The notes: a model not told the origin generated them from the sequence alone. A DNA stretch of 40,597 bases from Lachnospiraceae bacterium (GCA_017624115.1 JAGANQ010000006.1:1-40597); one strand, 5' to 3'. Shown: positions 14,026 through 23,370, numbered from the stretch's first letter. Translations and numbers: made by a program.

Positions 14026-16491
14026 TTATCTATATTGAAATTCCAGCGTATGCAGCATAGTTGTATTCTGCCATCCTCCGGTACCTGTGCTGCCGGTATG
14101 CTGGATGCAGATGCCGCCGAATTCGTTTTCAGAGATTTCGGCTTCAAGGTATACCGTATGTGCCCAGCCCAGCTGCCTCTGGTCGGTGAGCTGCGGGGTT
14201 GTGGTTTCAATGTGAGCTGTCAGGACAGTACCGTCAGCCTTTAGCTCTATGGTACAGCCGGTCTGATAGCAGGAAGCAATAATCGGCTCAGAGAGAGAGG
14301 TTACTTCACCGTTGGTATATTTTATGAGGATAAAAGACACGGCATTTGAAGCAGCACGTGTCCTTACAATGCGCAGTCCATAGCCGGATAAGTACTTTGT
14401 GTCAAACTTGATGCAGATATCCATGTACTGGTCGGCACTGCCAAAGCCCTGTCCGGCAGTCTTTGCCGGATCAACGGTCAGCGTGAGGCTCATATCTGCG
14501 TAGCTTTTGTTAACAGGTGTGTACATTAGTCTGGCACCCTGTGTTCCCTGATAAAGACCGCAGCCCTCACAGCCATTTCCGGTATAGCCATAAACCCATG
14601 GTGTCTCAGTATCGACCCCGTCCCAGCTACCGAAGCTGTATGTATCGGCAGGACGAAAATAATCGATTGTCCAGAAGCCAGGATTTACCGCGGCTTGCTT
14701 TGTGTTAGGAAAACTGTGAAAATCGGTGCAGAAGCTATCCGGATTGTCGATTGCCTCAGAAGAAACTGGTTTTTCTGTAATAAGAGAAACCGGTGTGCCC
14801 GGTTCACTTAAGGAACTTTTCGGAGTAATCCTTGCCATAATATAATATCCGGCATCTCCGGCAGTAAGCAGATAAGAAGCCTCTGGATTTTCAAAGCGTG
14901 AAACGGCGGTTAACACAGCTTCCGTTCCCTGTGCATCGATACAGCGGTACCAGGAGATATCTGACTGATCTTCTGCTTTGCCAGATGCGAGCGAATAGGC
15001 AAGCTTCAAAGCACCCTGCCCCATGCAAAGCTGAGGTGTCTGACTGAAATCAGGAGCCGGCTGTAAAAATGGTTTTACCGTAAGTGCAATAGCCGTTTCC
15101 AGTCCGCTTGGGGCGGAAGCGGTTATGAGTACCTGCCTTGCGGTATTTTCCGAATTGCAGCCGGTTACAATGCAGGTTCCGTCACCATTATCGCAGAGAT
15201 TTACATAAGCATTATCAGACTTTTCTGTGCTCCAGATAATATCATCGTTATCAGAAACCTTTGCTCCGGTAAATGTGAAAATTTCTGCCTTCAATTTAAC
15301 AAAAGCTTCTCCGCTAATGAGAGTTTCCGCGGAGGAAGTAACTGTCATAAGAGTAGGAATATCGGGATAATCCCCGCCTGCGGAAGCAATAAGAGTTCTG
15401 CGGTTCATCGGATCCCAGTCATCATTTCCCCTTAAAAGATTGTAAGTGTTATAGATAATTTCACCGTCCCGTTCCAGACGGTAGGCTTTTAGAAGCTCTT
15501 TATGTTCAAGAGGAACGGTTTCGATGGAATTGATATACAGAGGTTTACCATTGTGTGCAAGCTGATGTGAATAGCAGCGCAGAGATGGCAGCGGGTATTT
15601 CGTCCAGTTAAAATCTATCCCGGCGGTATTTGTATATTCCGAGTGAAAACGGCAGTCTACGGCAGTCACCGGACCGCCTTCCTTGGTAAAGAACTGATGC
15701 GCTTCTGTTTCCACATTCATCATTCTGGAATAAAAATCACAGTCTAAAAAGACAGCACCGCCCTTGAAGGTATTATACAGCGGTCTGCTTCCATAAAAAT
15801 CAAAGCTGCATTTCTCATACACTGCATAGCCGTTGAGAGCGTCATCGGTGCTTTCAAAATGGCAGTTATAGTATAGGCTCCTGTCACCACCGGCTACAGG
15901 ACGCAGATTCAGTCTGCTGATAAAATTACAGTTTGAGGCGAAAAATTTATCACCGCATAGAGTGGCAAGCTGTGCCTGGGTGATGGTGTTGGTGCGTTTT
16001 TGATGGTTCAGAGCAGGATTCCAGGGATATTCCAAATCGACATTACAATAATTGCCTAATGTGATATTTTCCATGGTAAGCCCGTCACCACAGAAATGAA
16101 ACATCGTATAATTTCCATTGGCGCCATTTGACTGCCCACGGTTTCCTGCTATTACAACCTGATACGGATTATCCGTGAGACCGTGCAGATGCAGATGTTC
16201 ACATTTTACAATCATGCCGTAGGGCATCGGATAGCCGTCTGCTTTCTGTAAAGTATCAGTAGCCTCCGGGTCATCAATCCAGTAGACATACGGTGCAATA
16301 TAGACCTGCATCGGTTCAGATTCTGTACCGTCTACGAGTGCATGCTGTAAGACCTCACAGATGTCATTGTAAACATGCGGATGCTTCGTAACGGTATCCG
16401 TACTGAGGCTGCCATCCAGATAGACGATATGGTCATTTAATGGGATAATAGTCTCGTTATATAAAATGCTGTCGCCATTGAATGTAAACAT
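14026..16491 (-). CDS. Large beta-helix (pectin lyase fold) protein with Ig-like repeats
   Basis: An 821-residue protein. Residues 1-330 resemble a pectinesterase-type right-handed beta-helix: IYxAPYVYWID, GMIVKCEHLHLHG, LTMENITLGNYCNVD, GDRSLYYNCHFESTDDAL and KCSFDF. About 370-460 and 460-560 look like Ig-like folds. About 580-821 looks like a jelly-roll/LamG-like carbohydrate domain. The CE8 catalytic pattern GxxDFIFG is not clear, so enzyme activity is uncertain. No signal peptide, sortase motif or membrane anchor is visible, which is odd for such a modular glycan protein. RBS AGGAGG lies upstream on the minus strand. It is not in an operon. It is likely to act on a plant or host glycan after uptake, or to be exported by an unusual route. 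Confidence 0.75.
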   Translation of the reverse strand: MFTFNGDSILYNETIIPLNDHIVYLDGSLSTDTVTKHPHVYNDICEVLQHALVDGTESEPMQVYIAPYVYWIDDPEATDTLQKADGYPMPYGMIVKCEHLHLHGLTDNPYQVVIAGNRGQSNGANGNYTMFHFCGDGLTMENITLGNYCNVDLEYPWNPALNHQKRTNTITQAQLATLCGDKFFASNCNFISRLNLRPVAGGDRSLYYNCHFESTDDALNGYAVYEKCSFDFYGSRPLYNTFKGGAVFLDCDFYSRMMNVETEAHQFFTKEGGPVTAVDCRFHSEYTNTAGIDFNWTKYPLPSLRCYSHQLAHNGKPLYINSIETVPLEHKELLKAYRLERDGEIIYNTYNLLRGNDDWDPMNRRTLIASAGGDYPDIPTLMTVTSSAETLISGEAFVKLKAEIFTFTGAKVSDNDDIIWSTEKSDNAYVNLCDNGDGTCIVTGCNSENTARQVLITASAPSGLETAIALTVKPFLQPAPDFSQTPQLCMGQGALKLAYSLASGKAEDQSDISWYRCIDAQGTEAVLTAVSRFENPEASYLLTAGDAGYYIMARITPKSSLSEPGTPVSLITEKPVSSEAIDNPDSFCTDFHSFPNTKQAAVNPGFWTIDYFRPADTYSFGSWDGVDTETPWVYGYTGNGCEGCGLYQGTQGARLMYTPVNKSYADMSLTLTVDPAKTAGQGFGSADQYMDICIKFDTKYLSGYGLRIVRTRAASNAVSFILIKYTNGEVTSLSEPIIASCYQTGCTIELKADGTVLTAHIETTTPQLTDQRQLGWAHTVYLEAEISENEFGGICIQHTGSTGTGGWQNTTMLHTLEFQYR

Positions 16492-16521
16492 GGGAAACCT
16501 CCTTGGTTGAATGTTAGCTTA

Positions 16522-16550
16522 ATTATAACAGGTGGAGTAGCACGATACAA
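16522..16550 (-). promoter_or_regulatory. Promoter of the beta-helix protein gene
   Basis: On the minus strand, TTGTAT (16550-16545), 17-nt spacer and TATAAT (16527-16522), about 30 nt before the start codon. Confidence 0.65.
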
Positions 16551-16660
16551 GACAGAGGTGGCGCAAAGTGTTAAAATCTGGTATACTGTACATGAAGTAA
16601 TGATCAGCCAGTAAAGCGGGGAGGAAGCGCGAAGCGGGGCGAGTACGGAGGAGAGTCAAC

Positions 16661-16776
16661 ATGAAAAGCCAAAGATGATTATGTTTGACTATGGTCAGAC
16701 TTTAGTAAATGAGAAGAAATTCGATGGGGTAAAGGGAACTGCGGCAGTGATGGAATATATCAGCAAAATGGAATAG
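16661..16776 (+). pseudogene. HAD-family hydrolase remnant
   Basis: ATG 16661 has a good GGAGGAG site. The frame breaks after five codons. Restoring one C in AGCCAAAG would join MKS to PKMIMFDYGQTLVNEKKFDG, the N-terminal motif I region of clostridial HAD hydrolases (normally 200 residues or more). The frame stops at 16774-16776 after about 38 codons, so most of the enzyme is gone. A TATACT -10-like box is at 16582-16587. Confidence 0.7.
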
Positions 16777-16793
16777 ACAGAAAGGAAAAGAAA

Positions 16794-16982
16794 ATGGCAC
16801 AGAAAAAAGCGACAAGCTGTGATACCTGTACCTATTACAGCTATGATGAGGAATATGAGTGTTATGTATGTGATGTGGACATGGACGAGGACGAGTATAT
16901 GCACTTTATGACAGACAGCCATTATCGTTGTCCGTATTATCGCAACGGCGATGAATACATGGTGGTAAGAAAGCAGATGTAA
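16794..16982 (+). CDS. DUF6472-type small Cys-rich protein
   Basis: A 62-residue acidic protein with five cysteines: SCDTC near residues 8-12, CYVC (about 23-26) and CPYY (about 44). This fits a small zinc-binding knuckle. It resembles the short Lachnospiraceae proteins annotated DUF6472, which end in GDEYxVVRxQM as here. Function is unknown. It has a purine-rich ribosome binding site (AAAGGAAAAG). It lies just after a HAD remnant and 41 nt before a coiled-coil gene. The normal neighbour may have been that hydrolase. Confidence 0.75.
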   Translation: MAQKKATSCDTCTYYSYDEEYECYVCDVDMDEDEYMHFMTDSHYRCPYYRNGDEYMVVRKQM

Positions 16983-17023
16983 GAAATGTGAGTACCCGAT
17001 AAAACTTAACAGGAGTGAACGAT

Positions 17024-17983
17024 ATGGGATATTATGAGGAATATAAAAAGCTTCAGGAACAGATGATACAGCAGGCAAATCTGGAGGGGAGAAAGTACAG
17101 CCTTGATGTACAGCGAAAGGAACTGGAAGAAAAGGTGTGGAACCTGGAGCTCCGAAAGGATGCCGAGCAGCGTGATGTGGATAAGTTGGAGGGCAGAAGT
17201 CTGGCTAATTTCTTTTATGCGGTGACGGGACAGATGCAGAAGCATTTAGATAAAGAAAAGCAGGAGGCATATGCGGCAGCAGTAAAGTATGATGCGGCAT
17301 TGTGTGAGCTGGAAGCAGTGAAGAAGGATATTGCAGATATCAATCGAATGCTTATGGAGCTTCGAGGCTGCAAAGAGCGCTATCAGGAGCTTTTAAAGAA
17401 GTATCGGGAGGAATTAAAGACAGCAAATACAGCGGAGGGTGAGAAAATTACCCGATTGGAAGAGCGTATCACTGCGCTGGAGAGCAGGAACAGGGAAATT
17501 AAAGAGGCACTATCAGCGGGCAAAGCTGCACTTAGCCTGGCAGAGGACATTCTTAAGAGTCTTAATACAGCAGAGGGTTACGGTACATGGGATGTTTTGG
17601 GTGGTGGTCTGATTGCGGATATGGCAAAGCACAGTGCATTGGACGAAGCACAAAGTAAGGTAGAGGGACTGCAGGTAAGGCTGCGCCGTTTTCAGACAGA
17701 GCTTGCGGATGTGTATATACAGGCGAATATGAAGGTGAGCATAGATGGCTTTGAGCGGTTTGCAGATTACTTTTTTGATGGGATATTTGCAGACTGGATG
17801 GTGCTTAACAAGATTTCAAACTCTAAATCGCAGGTGTCATCTGTGATAAACCAGCTAAAAGATGCTGTAAGAAAGCTGGAGGACATGCAGCGCAGCACAG
17901 AAGCAGAGATAAAGAGTAATACAGTGCAGATACAGGAGGTAATATCGACAGATATTATCTCGGCTCGGAGCGAAGCGAAGTAG
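17024..17983 (+). CDS. Coiled-coil protein of unknown function
   Basis: A 319-residue cytosolic protein dominated by heptad-rich helices (about 1-170 and 255-319) around a less charged middle (GYGTWDVLGGGLIADMAKHS, about 185-204). Glycine-rich plus helical middle segments of this type could be membrane-associating, but no true transmembrane helix is visible. The C-terminal coil carries a hydrophobic FADYFFDGIFADWMVL segment. ATG 17024 follows AGGAG at 17011-17015; the GTG at 17015 overlaps that site. It lies between DUF6472 and DUF1848 in the same orientation. No family was recognised. Confidence 0.8.
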   Translation: MGYYEEYKKLQEQMIQQANLEGRKYSLDVQRKELEEKVWNLELRKDAEQRDVDKLEGRSLANFFYAVTGQMQKHLDKEKQEAYAAAVKYDAALCELEAVKKDIADINRMLMELRGCKERYQELLKKYREELKTANTAEGEKITRLEERITALESRNREIKEALSAGKAALSLAEDILKSLNTAEGYGTWDVLGGGLIADMAKHSALDEAQSKVEGLQVRLRRFQTELADVYIQANMKVSIDGFERFADYFFDGIFADWMVLNKISNSKSQVSSVINQLKDAVRKLEDMQRSTEAEIKSNTVQIQEVISTDIISARSEAK

Positions 17984-18106
17984 CCATCCAACGTATTGTC
18001 TAGAACACAACTGGCGAGAAGTGTATGGAGAATATATAAGAGTAAATGAGACAGATTGTTAGGAGATTGTTCCGTTAATGGTAAGCTGTATGATAAAGGA
18101 GCCGAT

Positions 18107-19015
18107 ATGATACTGAGTGCAAGCAGGAGAACGGACATACCGAATTACTATTCAGACTGGTTTTTTAACCGGATAAGGGAAGGCTTTGTGTACGTGAGAA
18201 ATCCGATGAATTTTCATCAGGTGAGCAAAATCGGTCTGTCACCGGAGCTGATAGACTGTATTGTATTCTGGACAAAGAATCCTCAGCCGATGCTGGCACG
18301 GCTTGGTGAGCTTTCGGCATACCCGTATTATTTTCAGTTTACGCTGACCGGCTATGGCAAGGATATAGAGCCGGGTGTGCCGTATAAGAAGGACAGGATG
18401 ATAGCTGTATTTCAGGAATTATCGGAAAAGCTGGGAAATAGCCGGGTTATATGGAGATATGACCCGATTTTATTTAACGCTGTTTACACAAAAGAATATC
18501 ATCTGAATGCCTTTGGACAGATAGCAGAAGGGCTTAAGGGATATGCAGATAAATGTGTTATCAGCTATGTTGATACTTATGCAAAAAATCAGAAAAGGAT
18601 GCGCGAGCTTGCAGTGCGTGAGCCGGACGAAGAGGAAATCAGGGCATTTTCGGGAGAGCTTGCCCGGATTGCCCAAGGTGCAGAGATGGAGATAAGCACC
18701 TGTGCGGAGAAGCTCGATTTGTCGGATTGCGGGATTGCTCACAGTCATTGCGTGGATAAAGCGTTGATAGAGTCGATAACCGGCTGCCCGCTTAAGGTCG
18801 GGAAAGATAGAAATCAGCGGGCAGAATGCGGCTGTGTGGAAAGCATTGATATCGGCTGCTACGATACGTGCCGGAATGGCTGCAAATACTGCTATGCCAG
18901 CCGCAGCGACGCGGTTATCCTTAAAAATTGCCGAAATTATAACGCAGCTTCGCCGCTGCTGTGCAGTGAGCTTATGCCGGAGGACAGAGTCACCGAGCGG
19001 AAGCTTTGTCACTAA
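18107..19015 (+). CDS. DUF1848 protein with radical SAM-like Cys cluster
   Basis: A 302-residue protein that begins MILSASRRTDIPNYYSDWF, the hallmark start of DUF1848. Mid-protein blocks VFWTKNP and FQFTLTGYG are typical too. Near the C-terminus GCYDTCRNGCKYCYA (about 262-276) supplies a cluster-binding motif like CxxxCxxC, plus further cysteines in ECGC. The family is annotated as radical SAM-related but its reaction is unknown to me. The ATG at 18107 is chosen for its AAGGA at 18096-18100. The tail overlaps the convergent acyltransferase gene by 4 nt. Confidence 0.88.
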   Translation: MILSASRRTDIPNYYSDWFFNRIREGFVYVRNPMNFHQVSKIGLSPELIDCIVFWTKNPQPMLARLGELSAYPYYFQFTLTGYGKDIEPGVPYKKDRMIAVFQELSEKLGNSRVIWRYDPILFNAVYTKEYHLNAFGQIAEGLKGYADKCVISYVDTYAKNQKRMRELAVREPDEEEIRAFSGELARIAQGAEMEISTCAEKLDLSDCGIAHSHCVDKALIESITGCPLKVGKDRNQRAECGCVESIDIGCYDTCRNGCKYCYASRSDAVILKNCRNYNAASPLLCSELMPEDRVTERKLCH

Positions 19016-20061
19016 ATCCCCAGCACAAGGTAACGCACCACCGGTATTCTTCTAATCAGCTCATAGCATATCGGTGTAAGTACAAGCTCGCATACCAGAG
19101 CAATCAGATAAATGACTGCATTTGGCAGGGAGCAGTAATTGTAGAGCAGATAAGAGATGTATAATAAAATCGGATAATGCAGTATGTACAGACCAAAGCC
19201 TGCTTTCGTCATATAGGCAGCAGCCTTTGAGGTCTGAGAGAACCAACGCTTGCCGCAGCCCAGTATCGCCAGAATGGCAATCCATGCGTAAAAGTTTGTA
19301 AACAAACTCTGCAGGCATTCGTCAGAGGTGTAATTCTGCCCCCAGTAATAGGCGGTATATGCTATACCTGTAATGACTGCAGCTATAAGCGCAGGGATGC
19401 TTATCTTTTCTGCACGTTCCATTATATTGTCATGTGAGAACACTGCGTAGCCGATGAGATATGCTGCAAAATATATACCAAAACGATACATCGTAAGTAA
19501 CGGCATATTCAAAATCTGAGAAGCACCCCACAGGACAAGGAAAAATAACAGAAGCACAGCCGTGTTCGGTCTGCCGCCAAGCTGCCACAGCAGATCCTTT
19601 TTGTCCAGCTTATAAATCAGGGCAAGAATAAGGGAAAACAGGAATAATAGCTGAATAAACCATAAAGGTCCGATGCCGCTCAGGACAGATACAGGGTATA
19701 CCATAAAGGAAGGCATAAGCTCTAACCCTCCGCCGATTTTTATATTCAAATATCCGGTAATCCAATGAAGTATGAACAGTCCCAGAGTTGACGGCACAAG
19801 CAGCTTGCGGGCTCTTTCTTTTATAAACTGCTTTACGGTGCGTTTTTCCAGGGCATATCTGCTGCTGATGCCCGCGATGAGAAAAAGCAGCACCATGAAC
19901 CAGGGATATACAAAATACAAAAGTGAATTCATGGGGACAAAGCACCGCTGTGTCCCTAAGCCGCCCAGAACCCCTACATTATTAAAAAGATATGGGACAT
20001 GATAAACCAGAACCAGAATTACGGTTGCCCAGCGGATATTGTCTAAATAATATTTTCTCAT
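19012..20061 (-). CDS. Acyltransferase 3 family membrane protein
   Basis: A 349-residue integral membrane protein with about ten helices, of the acyltransferase 3 (OafA/YrhL-like) family that acetylates or succinylates surface glycans or other exported molecules. The family start YYLDNIRWATVILVLVYHV with the catalytic-type histidine, and RYALEKRTVKQFIKERARKLLVP with the conserved RxxR-like basic stretch, are present. Its start codon overlaps the AbrB stop by 4 nt (ATGA), so translation is coupled. The acceptor is unknown. The closing ILHYPILL helix matches family members. Confidence 0.9.
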   Translation of the reverse strand: MRKYYLDNIRWATVILVLVYHVPYLFNNVGVLGGLGTQRCFVPMNSLLYFVYPWFMVLLFLIAGISSRYALEKRTVKQFIKERARKLLVPSTLGLFILHWITGYLNIKIGGGLELMPSFMVYPVSVLSGIGPLWFIQLLFLFSLILALIYKLDKKDLLWQLGGRPNTAVLLLFFLVLWGASQILNMPLLTMYRFGIYFAAYLIGYAVFSHDNIMERAEKISIPALIAAVITGIAYTAYYWGQNYTSDECLQSLFTNFYAWIAILAILGCGKRWFSQTSKAAAYMTKAGFGLYILHYPILLYISYLLYNYCSLPNAVIYLIALVCELVLTPICYELIRRIPVVRYLVLGI

Positions 20062-20297
20062 TTTTCTGTCTGCTCCCTTTCTTCATCATTATCTGCATTG
20101 TTTCCAAATATTTTTGCCGCATATTCCATAATTGCATTTTTAGGCGGAATGGCAATTCCGCGCTTTTCATCACCGAGAAGAATCAGGGTATCACCCGGCT
20201 TAATATCAAAAATATCTCTTGCTTCCTTGGGGATTACAAATTGTCCTTTTTCGCCTACTTTAACTGTCCAGGCATATTTTCCTTTTGGTCTGTTCAT
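20058..20297 (-). CDS. AbrB/MazE-type DNA-binding protein
   Basis: A 79-residue swapped-hairpin regulator. Residues 1-50 carry the AbrB fold pattern VGEKGQFVIPKEARDIFDIKPGDTLILLGD. The rest is an acidic helical tail. It is first in a two-gene operon with a membrane acyltransferase. RBS AAGGAG lies before the ATG. An inverted repeat overlaps its promoter (20331-20355), pointing to autoregulation. This pairing of a small AbrB regulator with a membrane enzyme is common in clostridia. Confidence 0.9.
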   Translation of the reverse strand: MNRPKGKYAWTVKVGEKGQFVIPKEARDIFDIKPGDTLILLGDEKRGIAIPPKNAIMEYAAKIFGNNADNDEEREQTEK

Positions 20298-20330
20298 TGA
20301 ATGGTCTCCTTTTGTTAAATTGTATAAAAA

Positions 20331-20376
20331 GTATGATTTGTATAACTTATCATACCACGTGGACAGATAAAGTCAA
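20331..20376 (-). promoter_or_regulatory. abrB-acyltransferase promoter and operator
   Basis: On the minus strand, TTGACT (20376-20371), 16-nt spacer, TATGAT (20354-20349). An inverted repeat GTATGAT/ATCATAC (20331-20337 and 20349-20355, 11-nt spacer) covers the -10, as expected for a repressor site. AT-rich flanks with further TATAC-like repeats may be extra binding sites. Confidence 0.65.
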
Positions 20377-20413
20377 CTGTTTTTTTATGAATATTTGCAG
20401 AGGATTTCTTTTC

Positions 20414-20442
20414 TTGTGTTACTGCTAAGAGTCTGTTATAAT
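20414..20442 (+). promoter_or_regulatory. Promoter of the NSS-AGCS transporter pair
   Basis: TTGTGT (20414-20419), 17-nt spacer, TATAAT (20437-20442), about 38 nt before the start codon. Confidence 0.65.
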
Positions 20443-20479
20443 ACATAGGTATGTAAAAATAATGGATGAGGTAATGTAT

Positions 20480-21946
20480 ATGGGAAGAGAAACATTTGGC
20501 TCAAGGATAGGCTTTATTCTTGTGTCTGCCGGGTGCGCCATAGGACTTGGAAATGTATGGAAATTTCCTTACATATGTGGGGAATACGGCGGTGCGGCAT
20601 TTATTGTAATTTATCTGCTGTTTTTGCTTTTACTCGGAATTCCGGTTCTGATATGTGAGTTTGCTGTCGGTCGTGCAAGCCGCAGAAGTGTGGCGATGAG
20701 CTTTGAGAAGCTGGAGCCAGAGGGAACCTCATGGCACAGCCTCAAGATTATCGGCATCGCGGGCTGTTACTTGCTGATGATGTTCTATACGACAGTTGGC
20801 GGCTGGATGATGTATTACTGCGTGAAGAGTATTCGTGGAGACTTCAGACAGGCATCACCAGAGACGGTGACTGCTTCCTTTAATGAAATGCTGGGAAATG
20901 CGCCGATGATGACGTTCTGGACAGTACTTGTCTGTATCATAGGCTTTGGAGTGTGTGTGTTTGGACTTCAAAAAGGGATTGAGAAGATAACAAAGGTTAT
21001 GATGGCGGCATTATTAGTGATTATGATGGTGCTTGCTGTAAATTCAGTATTTCTGGATGGAGCAGGCGAGGGAATTCGGTTCTATCTGGTGCCGGATTTT
21101 GGAAAGATGGTAGAAAATGGTATGGGGACGGTCATATTTGCAGCGCTCAGCCAGGCATTTTTTACACTTTCTCTGGGCGTCGGTTCCATGCAGATTTTCG
21201 GAAGCTATCTGGGAAATGAGAGAAGCATCACAGGTGAAGCAGTGAGTATCACGGCGCTGGACACCTTTGTGGCACTGGTGGCAGGTTTTATCATTATTCC
21301 GGCATGCTTTGCTTTTGGAATAGAGCCGGGTGCAGGACCAAGCCTTGTATTTATTACACTGCCGAATATTTTTGCGCAGATGGCGGGCGGAAGTATGTGG
21401 TGTGCACTGTTCTTTCTGTTCCTGACCTTTGCGGCGATGACAACGGTTATAGCAGTATTTGAAAATATTGTTTCTTTTAATATAGACTTGTTTAACTGGC
21501 AGAGAAAAAAGAGCGTTCTGGTCTGCGCGGTGCTGATGATTGTGCTGAGTATGCCATGCGTACTTGGCTTTAATATCTGGTCTGGCGTGCAGCCGTTTGG
21601 CGCAGGCAGCAACATCATGGATTTAGAGGATTTTATTGTATCAAATAACCTGCTTCCCCTTGGAAGCCTTGGCTATGTACTGTTCTGTACAAGTAAAAAT
21701 GGCTGGGGCTGGCAGGCGTTTACAGCGGAGACAGATAAGGGAAAAGGGATTCATTTTCCAAAAGGAATCAAAGGCTACGTGTCTTACTTTGTGCCCGCAG
21801 TTATAGTGGCAATCTATCTGAAAGGGTATTACGACTATTTTGCAGAGGCCGGACTGATAACACGTATCATCTCGATGACAGTTGCAGTGATTTTGTTAGG
21901 CTTTGTGATTGCCTGTGCATTACATAAGAAAAGAGGTCAGGAGTAG
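20480..21946 (+). CDS. Sodium-dependent NSS-family amino acid transporter
   Basis: A 488-residue membrane protein of the neurotransmitter:sodium symporter (SLC6/LeuT) family with about twelve helices. Signature AIGLGNVWKFPYICGEYGG in helix 1 forms the Na+ and substrate site. Helix 6 to 8 segments (FFTLSLGVGSMQIFGSYL) are also recognisable. Bacterial homologues carry amino acids such as tryptophan, tyrosine or leucine. The ATG at 20480 gives the typical start GRETFGSRIGF and has GAGGT 7 nt upstream. Two upstream ATGs are in frame. It is followed after 5 nt by an AGCS transporter. Confidence 0.93.
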   Translation: MGRETFGSRIGFILVSAGCAIGLGNVWKFPYICGEYGGAAFIVIYLLFLLLLGIPVLICEFAVGRASRRSVAMSFEKLEPEGTSWHSLKIIGIAGCYLLMMFYTTVGGWMMYYCVKSIRGDFRQASPETVTASFNEMLGNAPMMTFWTVLVCIIGFGVCVFGLQKGIEKITKVMMAALLVIMMVLAVNSVFLDGAGEGIRFYLVPDFGKMVENGMGTVIFAALSQAFFTLSLGVGSMQIFGSYLGNERSITGEAVSITALDTFVALVAGFIIIPACFAFGIEPGAGPSLVFITLPNIFAQMAGGSMWCALFFLFLTFAAMTTVIAVFENIVSFNIDLFNWQRKKSVLVCAVLMIVLSMPCVLGFNIWSGVQPFGAGSNIMDLEDFIVSNNLLPLGSLGYVLFCTSKNGWGWQAFTAETDKGKGIHFPKGIKGYVSYFVPAVIVAIYLKGYYDYFAEAGLITRIISMTVAVILLGFVIACALHKKRGQE

Positions 21947-21951
21947 GAAAG

Positions 21952-23370
21952 ATGTGGGAAATAATAAATAATTGGCTGGTAAAAACGGATGATTTTGTTT
22001 GGGGAGTACCGCTTATGGCGCTGATTCTCTCAGGAGGAGTGCTGCTGACGCTAAGGACAGGGCTGCTGCAGGTAAAAAGACTGCCGCTGGCGTTGAGGTG
22101 GATGGTAAAGAACGAAGAAGGAGGCGAAGGTGAGGTAAGCTCCTTCGGAGCACTGTGTACGGCACTGTCAGCTACGATTGGAACCGGAAATATCGTCGGT
22201 GTGGCGACTGCTATCTGTGCCGGAGGACCGGGTGCAGTATTCTGGATGATTGTGGCAGCCTTTTTCGGTATGGCAACAAAGTATGCGGAAGGGCTTCTGG
22301 CAGTAAAATACCGTGTCATTGACAGCGACAATCATGCGCTTGGCGGCCCGTTTTATTATATTGAGCAGGGAATGGGGCTGCGTTTTAAGTGGCTGGCGAA
22401 GCTGTTTGCCTTCTTTGGCGTGGCAGCAGGTCTGCTTGGTATCGGTACGTTTACACAGGTAAATGGTATTACCTCTGCTGTCATGGATTTCTTTGACCCT
22501 AAGAAGCTCCATACTATTACGGTACCCGGGATTGGAACCTATTCCTGGGCAGTGGTAATCGCATCGCTGGTTCTGACATTATGCGTGGCTCTGGTGGTAA
22601 TCGGCGGAATTAAGCGAATTACGAATGTGGCGCAGATTATTGTGCCTTTTATGGCGGTTATTTATATTGTGTTTGCACTGGTGCTGATTCTTACTAACAT
22701 TACGAAGGTTCCGGCTGCAGTTGGCATCATTGTAAAGGGAGCTTTTAATCCGCGTGCAGTAACAGGCGGCATTGCAGGCAGCATGCTGGTCGCCATGCAG
22801 AAGGGTGTGGCAAGAGGTATCTTTTCTAATGAGGCAGGACTTGGCTCAGCACCGATTGCGGCGGCAGCAGCACAGACAAAGGAGCCTGTCCGTCAGGGAC
22901 TCGTGTCTATGACAGGAACATTTATTGATACAATTATTATCTGCGCGATGACGGGTATTTCTTTAGTAGTGACAGGCGCATGGCAGGCAGAGGGGCTGGA
23001 GGGAGTGCAGGTGACCTCCTATGCGTTCCAGAACGGACTGCCATTTCCGAAGGAGCTGTCCGCGTTTATCCTTATGCTGTGTCTGATATTCTTTGCCTTT
23101 ACAACAATTCTTGGCTGGGATTATTACTCAGAGAGATGCCTGGAATATCTGACCGGAAAAAATAAGAAAGTGGTGAAAGTATATCGCTGGCTGTACATAC
23201 TGGCAGTGTTTATCGGACCGTACATGACTGTATCGGCAGTATGGACGATTGCCGATATCTTTAATGGTCTGATGGCACTGCCGAATATGATAGCCTTGTT
23301 TGCTCTGAGCGGTGTGGTAGCCAGGGAGACAAAATCCTTCTTTGATGCTGGGAAGCATCTGAATGGATAA
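21952..23370 (+). CDS. Sodium:alanine symporter (AGCS family)
   Basis: A 472-residue membrane protein with about eleven helices of the alanine or glycine:cation symporter family. Family motifs are seen: ALSATIGTGNIVGVATAI, PFYYIEQGMG, FSNEAGLGSAPIAAAAAQT and FAFTTILGWDYYSERC. It lies 5 nt after the NSS gene with an RBS (AGGAGTAGG) overlapping the end of that gene, so the two are cotranscribed. The pair gives the cell two Na+-driven amino acid uptake systems under one promoter. Confidence 0.93.
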   Translation: MWEIINNWLVKTDDFVWGVPLMALILSGGVLLTLRTGLLQVKRLPLALRWMVKNEEGGEGEVSSFGALCTALSATIGTGNIVGVATAICAGGPGAVFWMIVAAFFGMATKYAEGLLAVKYRVIDSDNHALGGPFYYIEQGMGLRFKWLAKLFAFFGVAAGLLGIGTFTQVNGITSAVMDFFDPKKLHTITVPGIGTYSWAVVIASLVLTLCVALVVIGGIKRITNVAQIIVPFMAVIYIVFALVLILTNITKVPAAVGIIVKGAFNPRAVTGGIAGSMLVAMQKGVARGIFSNEAGLGSAPIAAAAAQTKEPVRQGLVSMTGTFIDTIIICAMTGISLVVTGAWQAEGLEGVQVTSYAFQNGLPFPKELSAFILMLCLIFFAFTTILGWDYYSERCLEYLTGKNKKVVKVYRWLYILAVFIGPYMTVSAVWTIADIFNGLMALPNMIALFALSGVVARETKSFFDAGKHLNG

